From: Oscillospiraceae bacterium
GTDB lineage: Bacteria > Bacillota_A > Clostridia > Saccharofermentanales > Saccharofermentanaceae
NCBI GenBank assembly: GCA_902803365.1
Contig: CADCPU010000432.1
Location: 1-5,857, forward strand
Reading direction: 5' to 3'
DNA: 5,857 nt
The notes under the pieces were generated by a model. The model did no database searches, was not told the DNA's origin, and saw nothing but the letters and a program-made list of their open reading frames with translations. Positions 1 through 5,774 of the stretch are shown piece by piece; the first letter of the stretch is position 1, and every line of letters begins with the position of its first letter. The translations under genes were made by a program, and so were the position numbers.

Positions 1-549
1 AAGCTTCCGGGCGTCGAGATCGCTCTCGTCATCGCATCAAACGACAAGGCATATGCTCTCGAGAGAGCATCAAAGCACAATATCCCTGCAACGGTAATGT
101 CCGTTAAATCCTACGCTTCACGCGAAGAGTGGGACGACGCGGTATTGGCCAAGCTTCAGTCAGTCGGCACGGAGCTCATCGTTCTTGCAGGATATCTTTC
201 GTTGTTGGGCGCGAAAACAGTCGCAGCCTTTAACAACAGGATCATTAACATCCATCCGGCACTTATCCCTGCCTTCTGCGGCAAGGGAATGTACGGCATC
301 CGTCCGCACGAGGCTGCTCTGGCGCGCGGCGTCAAGGTCTCCGGAGCAACGGTCCACATCGTTAACGAGAATTACGACGAGGGCCCGATCCTCCTTCAAA
401 AGTGCGTAGACGTTTTGCCTGATGACACGCCGGAGGTCCTTCAGAAGCGCATCATGAAAGAATGCGAGCAGGTGATCTTACCTGAGGCGATAAGGCTTTT
501 CGCTGAAGGCAAGATAAAGATCGTCAACAATAGAGTTGAATATATATAA
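1..549 (+). CDS. purN: Phosphoribosylglycinamide formyltransferase PurN (5' end missing)
   Basis: GAR transformylase, a cytosolic enzyme of de novo purine synthesis (step 3), transfers a formyl group from 10-formyltetrahydrofolate to glycinamide ribonucleotide. The frame is open from base 1 and gives 182 residues before TAA. The family's catalytic triad can be read: Asn (codon 83) and His (codon 85) in NIHPALIP, and Asp (codon 126) in YDEGPILLQ. These correspond to N106, H108 and D144 of the E. coli enzyme. An FCGKGMYG segment after the NIHP motif matches the slightly longer loop I associate with Gram-positive PurN. By alignment to E. coli about 23 N-terminal residues, including the phosphate-binding GNGSN region, lie outside the window. 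The internal ATG at 97 is therefore not the true start. The gene ends 17 bases before purO and is probably co-transcribed with it. Identification is secure; partial status is due to the window edge. Confidence 0.95.
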   Translation, partial: KLPGVEIALVIASNDKAYALERASKHNIPATVMSVKSYASREEWDDAVLAKLQSVGTELIVLAGYLSLLGAKTVAAFNNRIINIHPALIPAFCGKGMYGIRPHEAALARGVKVSGATVHIVNENYDEGPILLQKCVDVLPDDTPEVLQKRIMKECEQVILPEAIRLFAEGKIKIVNNRVEYI

Positions 550-554
550 ACAGA

Positions 555-561
555 GGGGTGA
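555..561 (+). promoter_or_regulatory. Ribosome binding site of purO
   Basis: GGGGTGA, whose GGTGA is complementary to the 3' end of 16S rRNA, lies five bases before the ATG at 567. It overlaps an in-frame GTG at 558, so that GTG cannot be the start, and the ATG at 567 is chosen. Confidence 0.75.
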
Positions 562-566
562 CATCT

Positions 567-1283
567 ATGAAAACTTATGACATCGCTGAACTTCTCAAGG
601 GTAATGACTATCCGGGAAGAGGAATCGTTATCGGAAAGTCCAAGGACGGAAAGAGCGCAGTAACTGCTTACTTCATCATGGGCAGAAGCGTTAACTCCAG
701 AAACAGAGTATTTACGGCAACTGAAGACGGCATCAAGACGGAGGCTTTCGATCCTTCGCTCCTTACGGATCCGCACCTTATCATCTATTCACCGGTACGT
801 GTTCTCGGCAACAAGACGATCGTAACGAACGGTGACCAGACAGACACTATCTACGAGCTCATGGATAAGCAGCAGACATTCGAGCAGGCTTTGAGAACTC
901 GTGAGTTCGAGGACGACGCTCCTAACTATACCCCTCGTATCTCCGGCATCATGCATGTCGAGAACGGTACATACAACTATGCAATGTCCATCCTCAAGTC
1001 AGCTGACGGTGATCCGTCATCCTGCCAGAGATTCACATTCACATACACAAACCCTCTCGCAGGCGAAGGCCGCTTCATCCACACATACATGGGCGACGGC
1101 AATCCGCTCCCGAGCTTTGAGGGCGAGCCTGAGAAGGTTACTATCGACGGCGACATCGATACATTCACAAATCTCTTGTGGAACAGCCTCAACGAGGATA
1201 ACAAGGTATCCCTTTTCGTGCGCTACATCGATATCGCAACAGGCAAGGCTGATACAAGGATCGTAAACAAGAACGTAAAGTGA
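567..1283 (+). CDS. purO: IMP cyclohydrolase, PurO family
   Basis: Predicted to close the purine ring by converting FAICAR to IMP, the last step of de novo purine synthesis, in the cytosol. The 238-residue protein resembles the archaeal-type PurO family (IMP_cyclohyd), not the cyclohydrolase domain of bacterial PurH. The N-terminus carries the family pattern: YPGRGIVIG (residues 15-23), then Tyr35 and the GRSVNSRNR block (residues 39-47), comparable to the GR...Y...RSxxNR pattern of archaeal PurO. It is somewhat longer than archaeal PurO, which is about 200 residues. No signal peptide or membrane segment is visible. The start at ATG 567 is set by the ribosome binding site just upstream. It sits between purN and a stand-alone AICAR formyltransferase whose product is its substrate, which strongly supports the assignment. 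The next gene starts 21 bases after its stop. What is seen is the N-terminal motif and the context; the reaction is inferred from family. Confidence 0.88.
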   Translation: MKTYDIAELLKGNDYPGRGIVIGKSKDGKSAVTAYFIMGRSVNSRNRVFTATEDGIKTEAFDPSLLTDPHLIIYSPVRVLGNKTIVTNGDQTDTIYELMDKQQTFEQALRTREFEDDAPNYTPRISGIMHVENGTYNYAMSILKSADGDPSSCQRFTFTYTNPLAGEGRFIHTYMGDGNPLPSFEGEPEKVTIDGDIDTFTNLLWNSLNEDNKVSLFVRYIDIATGKADTRIVNKNVK

Positions 1284-1288
1284 TATTT

Positions 1289-1294
1289 GGAGGT
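1289..1294 (+). promoter_or_regulatory. Ribosome binding site of the AICAR formyltransferase gene
   Basis: GGAGGT lies ten bases before the ATG at 1305. An in-frame TTG at 1287 overlaps this site and so cannot be the start. Confidence 0.75.
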
Positions 1295-1304
1295 ATATAT
1301 CAAA

Positions 1305-2486
1305 ATGTCAAACGAAATGCAGCTTAAGTATGGTTGTAACCCAAATCAGAAGCCATCCAGGATCTTTATGGCTGACGGTAAGGACCTTCCGATCGAGGTA
1401 TTGAACGGCAAGCCGGGCTATATCAATCTCCTCGACGCTTTCAACGGATGGCAGCTCGTTAAGGAGCTCAAGAAGGCAACAGGTCTTCCTTCCGCTACAT
1501 CTTTTAAGCACGTATCTCCTGCAGGCGCTGCAGTAGGTAAGCCGCTCTCTGAGACAGAGGCAAAGATCTACTTCGTAGATGATCTCGGCGAGCTTTCTCC
1601 TATCGCTTGCGCATACGCTCGTGCCCGCGGCGCAGACAGAATGTCTTCCTACGGTGACTTCGTAGCATTGTCCGACACATGTGACGCCATCACAGCTACA
1701 ATGCTCGCAAGAGAAGTATCCGACGGTATCATCGCTCCGGGCTACACAGACGAGGCTCTCGAGATCCTCAAGACAAAGCGTAAGGGCACATATAACGTTA
1801 TCAAGATCGATGAGAACTACGTTCCTGCTCCTATCGAGACAAAGCAGGTTTACGGCGTAACATTCGAGCAGGGAAGAAACGAGCTCGACATCAACAAGGA
1901 TCTCCTCAACGAGATCGTTACTGATAACAAGGTAATCCCTGAGGACAAGAAGATCGACCTTCTTATCTCTCTCATCACATTGAAGTACACACAGAGTAAC
2001 TCAGTTTGCTACGTTAAGGACGGCCAGGCTATCGGTATCGGTGCAGGCCAGCAGTCCCGTATCCACTGCACACGTCTTGCAGGTAACAAGGCAGACAACT
2101 GGTGGCTCCGTCAGCATCCTAAGGTCATGGGCCTTCAGTTCGTAGACAACATCCGTCGTCCTGATCGTGACAATACGATCGACGTATACATCTCCGACGA
2201 GTACGAGGATGTCCTCGCAGAAGGCAGATGGCAGGAACTCTTCAAGGTTAAGCCTGAGGTCTTGACTGTTGAGGAGAAGAAAGAGTGGCTCAAGAAGAAC
2301 TTCGACGTATGTCTCGGTTCTGACGCATTCTTCCCATTCGGCGACAACATCGAGCGCGCTAAGAAGAGCGGCGTTAAGTACATCGCTGAGCCGGGCGGAT
2401 CCATCCGTGACGATCATGTCATCATGACATGCAACAAGTACGACATGGCTATGGCATTCACGGGCATCCGTCTTTTCCACCACTGA
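1305..2486 (+). CDS. purH: AICAR formyltransferase, stand-alone (PurH C-terminal domain only)
   Basis: Transfers a formyl group from 10-formyltetrahydrofolate to AICAR, giving FAICAR (step 9 of purine synthesis). The 393-residue protein is all transformylase: it begins QLKYGCNPNQ and has no MGS-like cyclohydrolase domain in front. Visible motifs are SFKHVSPAGAAVG with the catalytic Lys68-His69 pair, RARGADRMSSYGDF, SDGIIAPGY, QSNSVCY with Asn232, GAGQQSRIHCTRLAG, and the C-terminal GGSIRDD...FTGIRLFHH. Length, motifs and the RLFHH end match the C-terminal half of eukaryotic ATIC (human K266-H267, N431, 592 residues) better than the shorter E. coli-type domain, which has KHANPCG at the active site. 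The missing cyclohydrolase is supplied by purO just upstream. The name purV has also been used for stand-alone forms. Codon use is unusually biased (15 of 19 Thr codons are ACA), suggesting high expression. A terminator follows 22 bases after the stop. Confidence 0.95.
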   Translation: MSNEMQLKYGCNPNQKPSRIFMADGKDLPIEVLNGKPGYINLLDAFNGWQLVKELKKATGLPSATSFKHVSPAGAAVGKPLSETEAKIYFVDDLGELSPIACAYARARGADRMSSYGDFVALSDTCDAITATMLAREVSDGIIAPGYTDEALEILKTKRKGTYNVIKIDENYVPAPIETKQVYGVTFEQGRNELDINKDLLNEIVTDNKVIPEDKKIDLLISLITLKYTQSNSVCYVKDGQAIGIGAGQQSRIHCTRLAGNKADNWWLRQHPKVMGLQFVDNIRRPDRDNTIDVYISDEYEDVLAEGRWQELFKVKPEVLTVEEKKEWLKKNFDVCLGSDAFFPFGDNIERAKKSGVKYIAEPGGSIRDDHVIMTCNKYDMAMAFTGIRLFHH

Positions 2487-2507
2487 TATTTGTTTCAAGC
2501 GCACTTC

Positions 2508-2534
2508 AAGGCCGCCTTCACGGGCGGCCTTTTT
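2508..2534 (+). terminator. Rho-independent terminator of the purine operon
   Basis: A perfect 9-bp stem, AAGGCCGCC (2508-2516) with GGCGGCCTT (2523-2531), has a six-base loop (TTCACG) and a run of five T (2530-2534). It lies 22 bases after the AICAR formyltransferase stop and separates the purine operon from the corA-tsaD unit. No convergent gene is present, so it serves the + strand. Confidence 0.93.
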
Positions 2535-2549
2535 CGCGCCCTGAATTTC

Positions 2550-2568
2550 TGTATCCAAAACGGATACA
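2550..2568. promoter_or_regulatory. Palindrome 1 of the array (possible operator or backup terminator)
   Basis: TGTATCC, spacer AAAAC, GGATACA: perfect 7-bp arms, but a less symmetric centre than copies 2 and 3. Six T (2572-2577) follow closely, so on the + strand it could also act as a weak second terminator behind the GC-rich one. Confidence 0.6.
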
Positions 2569-2591
2569 AAATTTTTTCGACCTGAAAATTT

Positions 2592-2608
2592 GTATCCAAG
2601 TTGGATAC
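2592..2608. promoter_or_regulatory. Palindrome 2 of the array (possible operator)
   Basis: GTATCCAA-G-TTGGATAC is a perfect inverted repeat with 8-bp arms around a single central base at 2600, the most symmetric of the three copies. The symmetry is what a homodimeric helix-turn-helix regulator would bind. No such regulator is encoded in the window. Confidence 0.65.
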
Positions 2609-2632
2609 TTTTGCGAAAAGACAACGGAAATC

Positions 2633-2651
2633 TGTATCCGAGTTGGATACA
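2633..2651. promoter_or_regulatory. Palindrome 3 of the array (possible operator closest to the corA promoter)
   Basis: TGTATCC, spacer GAGTT, GGATACA: perfect 7-bp arms centred at 2642. It ends 18 bases before the proposed -35 element. If transcription starts near 2705, the centre is at about -63, close to the classical position of an upstream activator rather than a repressor covering the promoter. Confidence 0.65.
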
Positions 2652-2669
2652 TTGGCGAGAAAGTAAGAG

Positions 2670-2698
2670 TAGATAAATCGTGCCGTGAATGGTACAAT
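2670..2698 (+). promoter_or_regulatory. Probable sigma-A-type promoter of the corA-tsaD-smpB unit
   Basis: An extended -10 element, TGG-TACAAT (-10 hexamer 2693-2698, TG at 2690-2691), is preceded at 17 bases by TAGATA (2670-2675), which matches four of six bases of TTGACA. Transcription would start near 2705, leaving a leader of about 40 bases before the corA ATG. This is a motif match only; the weak -35 fits a promoter helped by an activator. Confidence 0.55.
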
Positions 2699-2730
2699 TA
2701 TGGTTGCTTTCAAAGGCTATTTTTCCGTAA

Positions 2731-2738
2731 AAGGAGGT
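2731..2738 (+). promoter_or_regulatory. Ribosome binding site of corA
   Basis: AAGGAGGT, a full match to the anti-Shine-Dalgarno sequence, lies six bases before the ATG at 2745. It fixes that start over an in-frame GTG at 2685, which has no such site and overlaps the promoter. Confidence 0.9.
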
Positions 2739-2744
2739 AAGCTT

Positions 2745-3728
2745 ATGCTTGAAATCTACAAATCCAAGGACGTAGCGCTTACAGCCTCAAAACATGTCAA
2801 CAAGACTGAACGCATTGAGAATATCAGTGAAGATTCATGGATCAACTTATATGCCCCTACGGAAGAAGAGATCGCCAAGGTTGAGAATGAACTCAACATC
2901 CCGCAGGAGTTTCTGAGATATCCTTTGGACGAAGAAGAGAGACCTCGTATCGACTTTGATGATGATACGGGTGATGTTCTCGTCATCGTTGACATCCCGT
3001 ACCCGAGACACGAGAACAACGTCGTCAAGTACGAGACGGCTCCTTTGGGAATCATCATATCCAAAAAGCACATCCTGACAGTATCCCTCCGCAAGGTGCC
3101 GATACTCGATCAGTTTATCGATAATCGCGTCAGAGACTGCATCGTGGCTTACAGAACGAGATTCACGATCCAGATCCTTTTCGCGATCGCCAAAGACTAC
3201 TTGAGACTCTTGCGCTTCATGGACAAGAGCCTTGAGGAGGCCGAGAAGGGCCTCGCGAAGTCGATCAGCAACAGTGACCTCTACAAGATGCTTGAATGGG
3301 GTAAGTCATTGATCTACTTCTCGACATCCTTGAAGTCTAACGAAGCCGTGCTCGAAAAACTCATGCGCGGTCGTCTCGTAAAGCAGTACGAGGAAGACGA
3401 AGACCTTCTCGAGGACGTTATCATCGAGTACAAGCAGGCTCATGAGATGGCGGACATCTATGCGTCGATCGTTAACGGAACGATGGATGCTTATGCGTCT
3501 ATCATCAACAACAACATGAACGTTATCATGAAGATCCTGGCAGCAGCTACGATCGTTTTGACCGTTCCGAACCTCTTTACGAGCTTCTTCGGACAGAATA
3601 TCCCGTTCCCATGGGACCCGAATGCGGATTTTGCGAGCAATCCGTGGCCTTTCTGCATCCTTACGGGCCTTTGCATCGTAAGTATGGTGATCTCGTTCAT
3701 TATCATGAAGAAAAAGGATTTCCTCTGA
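2745..3728 (+). CDS. corA: CorA-family divalent metal ion transporter with GQN in place of GMN
   Basis: A 327-residue protein of the CorA Mg2+/Co2+ channel family, which forms homopentamers in the cytoplasmic membrane. The N-terminal part (about residues 1-135) is the acidic cytosolic domain. A long helical region (about 140-260) corresponds to the stalk helix, leading into TM1 (about 260-282, MNVIMKILAAATIVLTVPNL). A short outside loop and TM2 (about 302-321) follow, with the basic tail KKKDFL. This layout and the C-terminal placement of both membrane helices are typical of CorA. The signature GMN at the pore mouth is replaced by Gly283-Gln284-Asn285 in SFFGQNIPFP. The short loop contains Asp291 and Asp295. 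It is the first gene of its unit, with a perfect ribosome binding site and a palindrome array upstream. The family is clear; the ion carried is not, since natural GMN variants may differ in substrate. No M-box or other riboswitch fits in its short leader. Confidence 0.88.
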   Translation: MLEIYKSKDVALTASKHVNKTERIENISEDSWINLYAPTEEEIAKVENELNIPQEFLRYPLDEEERPRIDFDDDTGDVLVIVDIPYPRHENNVVKYETAPLGIIISKKHILTVSLRKVPILDQFIDNRVRDCIVAYRTRFTIQILFAIAKDYLRLLRFMDKSLEEAEKGLAKSISNSDLYKMLEWGKSLIYFSTSLKSNEAVLEKLMRGRLVKQYEEDEDLLEDVIIEYKQAHEMADIYASIVNGTMDAYASIINNNMNVIMKILAAATIVLTVPNLFTSFFGQNIPFPWDPNADFASNPWPFCILTGLCIVSMVISFIIMKKKDFL

Positions 3729-3729
3729 T

Positions 3730-4749
3730 ATGGCAGATTTCTTATACAAAGAAAAAGGGCAGTCGAGACCGCTTGGTAAGCTTGTCATGAGGCTTGCGCT
3801 CGTTCTGAGTATCATTGCCGCGATCGGTATCTTCTTTATCGTACTCACGGTCTATTCATCCAATAAGCTCATGAGCGTCGAAAGCGAGAGCATATCCAAC
3901 ATTCCTTCGAATGTCCTGCCGTCCTATTCGACCTGTTCGTTCGAGTCTTTCGACGAGCAGACGAACCTGTCCGGCTGGCTCTTCAAATGCGACGACCCGA
4001 TAAGTACGATAATCGTTGTCCATAACACAGGTTCCAACAGATTGCCGTTCGGTGTCGACATGGTCGACCTTGTTGAACTCTGGCTCGATAACCACTATAA
4101 TGTCTTTCTCTTCGATCTTCGTAATTCGGGCGAATCAGAGGGCGATATCTCAGGATACGGATATCTCGAATGGCAGGATGTTATAGGCGCGATCGCTCAG
4201 GTAAGGATGATCTCCGTTACGACTGATGTTATCCTTTACGGTATCGGTTCGGGCTGTACATCGTGCTGTATGGCATATTCCAAGCTTCCGGATGCAAACC
4301 TTACGGAGTCCGAGAGGGAGAGATTGTCTGACAAGTATCTGCAGCTCGGCTTTGACAGAAGTTATATATCCGGTATGATATTTGACTCGCCGGCCAATAC
4401 CAGCGATGATTATATCGAGCCTATCGTTGAGCAGAACGAATTCTTGGGTAAGATCACGAAGAACTTCGTACCTTACGCTATCAGGTTTTCGGCAGGTGAA
4501 GATACATCTTACAATATCGCGGCTGAGGTATCTCGTATGCCGATCCCGATCTGCATCCTCTACGGCGGACACGACGTCTTCGTCGGTGCGGATAAGATCA
4601 GCAGGCTTGTAGACAACAGAAACAGGCTCAACAGCAACATCACTGAATCGCTGATGATCCCGGGTGCAGGCTACCTTGAGGCCTTCGAGACGGATACGAC
4701 CGCGTACTGTGATGAGATAATGACATTTTTGCATACTTATTTCGGGTGA
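3730..4749 (+). CDS. Membrane-anchored alpha/beta-hydrolase-fold protein, probably catalytically inactive
   Basis: A 339-residue protein starting one base after the corA stop; a weak AAGGA (3714-3718) and translational coupling probably serve its start. A basic N-terminus (K7, K9, R13, K17, R21) is followed by one membrane helix (about 22-42), so the rest should face outside. The fold of alpha/beta hydrolases (S33/YqkD-like) is recognisable: LSGWLFKC (80-87), IIVVHNTGSNR ending at R104, FDLRNSGESEG (from F128), the nucleophile elbow LYGIGSG (G171-G175), and LYGGHDVFV with the presumed acid Asp282. The catalytic positions are unusual. The elbow Gly-X-Ser-X-Gly reads G-I-G-S-G, with Gly173 where serine belongs, and the usual GAGH motif near the end reads GAGY, with Tyr315 in place of histidine. 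Cysteines at 176, 179 and 180 follow the elbow. I infer a pseudo-enzyme or a binding, scaffold or sensor role. Ser174 acting in a shifted elbow cannot be excluded. The specific function is unknown. Confidence 0.8.
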   Translation: MADFLYKEKGQSRPLGKLVMRLALVLSIIAAIGIFFIVLTVYSSNKLMSVESESISNIPSNVLPSYSTCSFESFDEQTNLSGWLFKCDDPISTIIVVHNTGSNRLPFGVDMVDLVELWLDNHYNVFLFDLRNSGESEGDISGYGYLEWQDVIGAIAQVRMISVTTDVILYGIGSGCTSCCMAYSKLPDANLTESERERLSDKYLQLGFDRSYISGMIFDSPANTSDDYIEPIVEQNEFLGKITKNFVPYAIRFSAGEDTSYNIAAEVSRMPIPICILYGGHDVFVGADKISRLVDNRNRLNSNITESLMIPGAGYLEAFETDTTAYCDEIMTFLHTYFG

Positions 4750-4750
4750 T
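4745..4750 (+). promoter_or_regulatory. Ribosome binding site of tsaD, overlapping the upstream stop codon
   Basis: GGTGAT is complementary to the 16S rRNA 3' end and contains the TGA of the preceding gene. It lies three bases from the ATG at 4754. The close spacing suggests translational coupling between the two genes. Confidence 0.5.
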
Positions 4751-4753
4751 GAT

Positions 4754-5770
4754 ATGGAACAGAAGAAAGACGTAATCATACTTGGCATCGAATCCTCATG
4801 TGACGAGACCGCTTGCGCTGTCGTAAAGAACGGCCGCGAGATCATGAGCAACGTTATCGCGTCCCAGGCCGATTTCCACGAGAAGTACGGCGGAGTCGTG
4901 CCGGAGCTTGCGTCCAGAATGCATGTCGATGCGATAAGCCCGACTATTGCAGAGGCTCTTAAAGTCGCAGACGTTACTGTAAAAGATCTCGATGCAATCG
5001 CGGTCACATACGGTCCGGGCCTCGTCGGAGCGCTCCTCGTAGGCGTTTCAGCAGCCAAGGGAATGGCTTTTGCATCCGGTAAGCCTCTTGTCGGCGTTAA
5101 CCACATGCACGGCCACATCGCGGCAAACTATATCTGTCACAAAGATCTCGAGCCTCCGTTCCTCTGTCTTTCCGTCAGCGGCGGTCACAGCGAGATCGTT
5201 CTCGTCCGCGACTATTGCGACATGGAGATCCTCGGCTGCACCCGTGACGATGCGGCAGGTGAGGCGATCGACAAGATCGCGCGTGTAATAGGACTCGGAT
5301 ATCCGGGCGGACCTAAGATGGATAAAGCCGGCCGCGGCGGAGATGTTAACGCATATTCGTTTTCGAAAACACATATGAAGGACACCTTGGACTTTTCGTT
5401 CAGCGGCATCAAAACGAGCGCCCTGAATCAATTGAACGAACTTCGTATGCGCGGCGCGGAACTTGATCTTGCAGGCTTCTGCGCATCCTATCAGCAGCAT
5501 ATCAGCAACGAACTTGTAGGTAACACGATACTCGCGGTCAAGCAGACGGGTATCAAGAAAGTCTGCCTCGCAGGCGGTGTAAGCGCGAACTCATTCCTGC
5601 GCGCGACGATCGACCAGGCAGCTCAGCGCCACAAGTTCCGGGTTTTCTATCCGAGACTCGACCTGTGCACGGATAATGGTGCAATGATCGCGTCAGCGGG
5701 GTATTATGATTATATGGAAGGAGTAAGACACGGTCTCGACCTCAATGCGGTCCCGTCGTTGTCTTTATGA
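4754..5770 (+). CDS. tsaD: tRNA N6-adenosine threonylcarbamoyltransferase TsaD
   Basis: TsaD (Gcp/YgjD/Kae1 family) transfers the threonylcarbamoyl group from threonylcarbamoyl-AMP to A37 of tRNAs that read ANN codons, forming t6A, together with TsaB and TsaE in bacteria. The 338-residue length matches E. coli TsaD (337). The ASKHA-type fold is shown by ILGIESSCDETA near the N-terminus, YGPGLVGALLVG, VSGGHSE and LAGGVSANSFLR. Metal-binding His117 and His121 lie in NHMHGHIAA, and the third ligand Asp307 in TDNGAMIA, equivalent to H111, H115 and D300 of E. coli. All key residues are present, so it should be active. It is cytosolic, with no signal peptide. It starts four bases after the hydrolase-like gene and ends four bases before smpB, so it is inside an operon. 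TsaB and TsaE are not in this window. Confidence 0.97.
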   Translation: MEQKKDVIILGIESSCDETACAVVKNGREIMSNVIASQADFHEKYGGVVPELASRMHVDAISPTIAEALKVADVTVKDLDAIAVTYGPGLVGALLVGVSAAKGMAFASGKPLVGVNHMHGHIAANYICHKDLEPPFLCLSVSGGHSEIVLVRDYCDMEILGCTRDDAAGEAIDKIARVIGLGYPGGPKMDKAGRGGDVNAYSFSKTHMKDTLDFSFSGIKTSALNQLNELRMRGAELDLAGFCASYQQHISNELVGNTILAVKQTGIKKVCLAGGVSANSFLRATIDQAAQRHKFRVFYPRLDLCTDNGAMIASAGYYDYMEGVRHGLDLNAVPSLSL

Positions 5771-5774
5771 CTAT

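Larger units (their letters stand above)
2543..2667 (+). repeat. Array of three ~42-bp tandem repeats, each with a GTATCC-N5-GGATAC palindrome
   Basis: Three diverged tandem units each carry the same palindrome after a similar AT-rich lead (GAATTTCT, GAAAATTT, GGAAATCT). Units 2 (2584-2625) and 3 (2626-2667) match at 32 of 42 positions by my count. Identity is complete in the GTATCC and GGATAC arms and weaker at the unit ends. Palindrome centres are at 2559, 2600 and 2642, so they are 41 and 42 bases apart, about four turns of B-DNA. The array lies just after the purine terminator and just before the corA promoter. Seen: the repeats and phasing. Inferred: an array of binding sites for a dimeric regulator, occupied on one face of the helix. 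Alternatives are a dispersed genomic palindromic repeat family or RNA hairpins. The regulator is unknown. Confidence 0.85.

Noticed and set aside
1..6. HindIII site AAGCTT at the exact window start, suggesting a cloning boundary
   Set aside because: Other AAGCTT sites occur naturally in the window (for example at 151 and 3777), and purN runs on smoothly from base 1. It may only reflect how the fragment was obtained.
558..566. GTG at 558 as start of purO (and likewise TTG at 1287 for the next gene and GTG at 2685 for corA)
   Set aside because: The first two overlap the ribosome binding sites that serve the downstream ATGs. The third overlaps the promoter and has no ribosome binding site.
2001..2624. 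207-codon open frame on the - strand over the AICAR formyltransferase end and the intergenic region
   Set aside because: It reads through the terminator and palindromes and is antisense to a conserved enzyme; no family motif is visible.
2543..2667. The three repeats as a short CRISPR array
   Set aside because: The units are diverged, the so-called spacers resemble each other, the conserved core is a short symmetric palindrome, and no cas gene is near.
2429..2740. 103-codon + strand open frame containing a repeated C-I-x-V-G-Y peptide
   Set aside because: It begins inside the AICAR formyltransferase gene and runs through the terminator, the array and the promoter. The peptide repeat is only the translated palindrome, and the 41-base spacing between copies 1 and 2 would break the frame, which speaks against coding selection.
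2699..2744. A Mg2+-sensing M-box riboswitch in the corA leader
   Set aside because: With the proposed start the leader is only about 40 bases, far too short, and none of the M-box helices is apparent.
4150..5118. Long open frame of 322 codons on the - strand across the hydrolase-like gene and tsaD
   Set aside because: It lies opposite two well-supported + strand genes, shows no recognisable domain, and is explained by the near absence of TTA, CTA and TCA codons in the sense strand.
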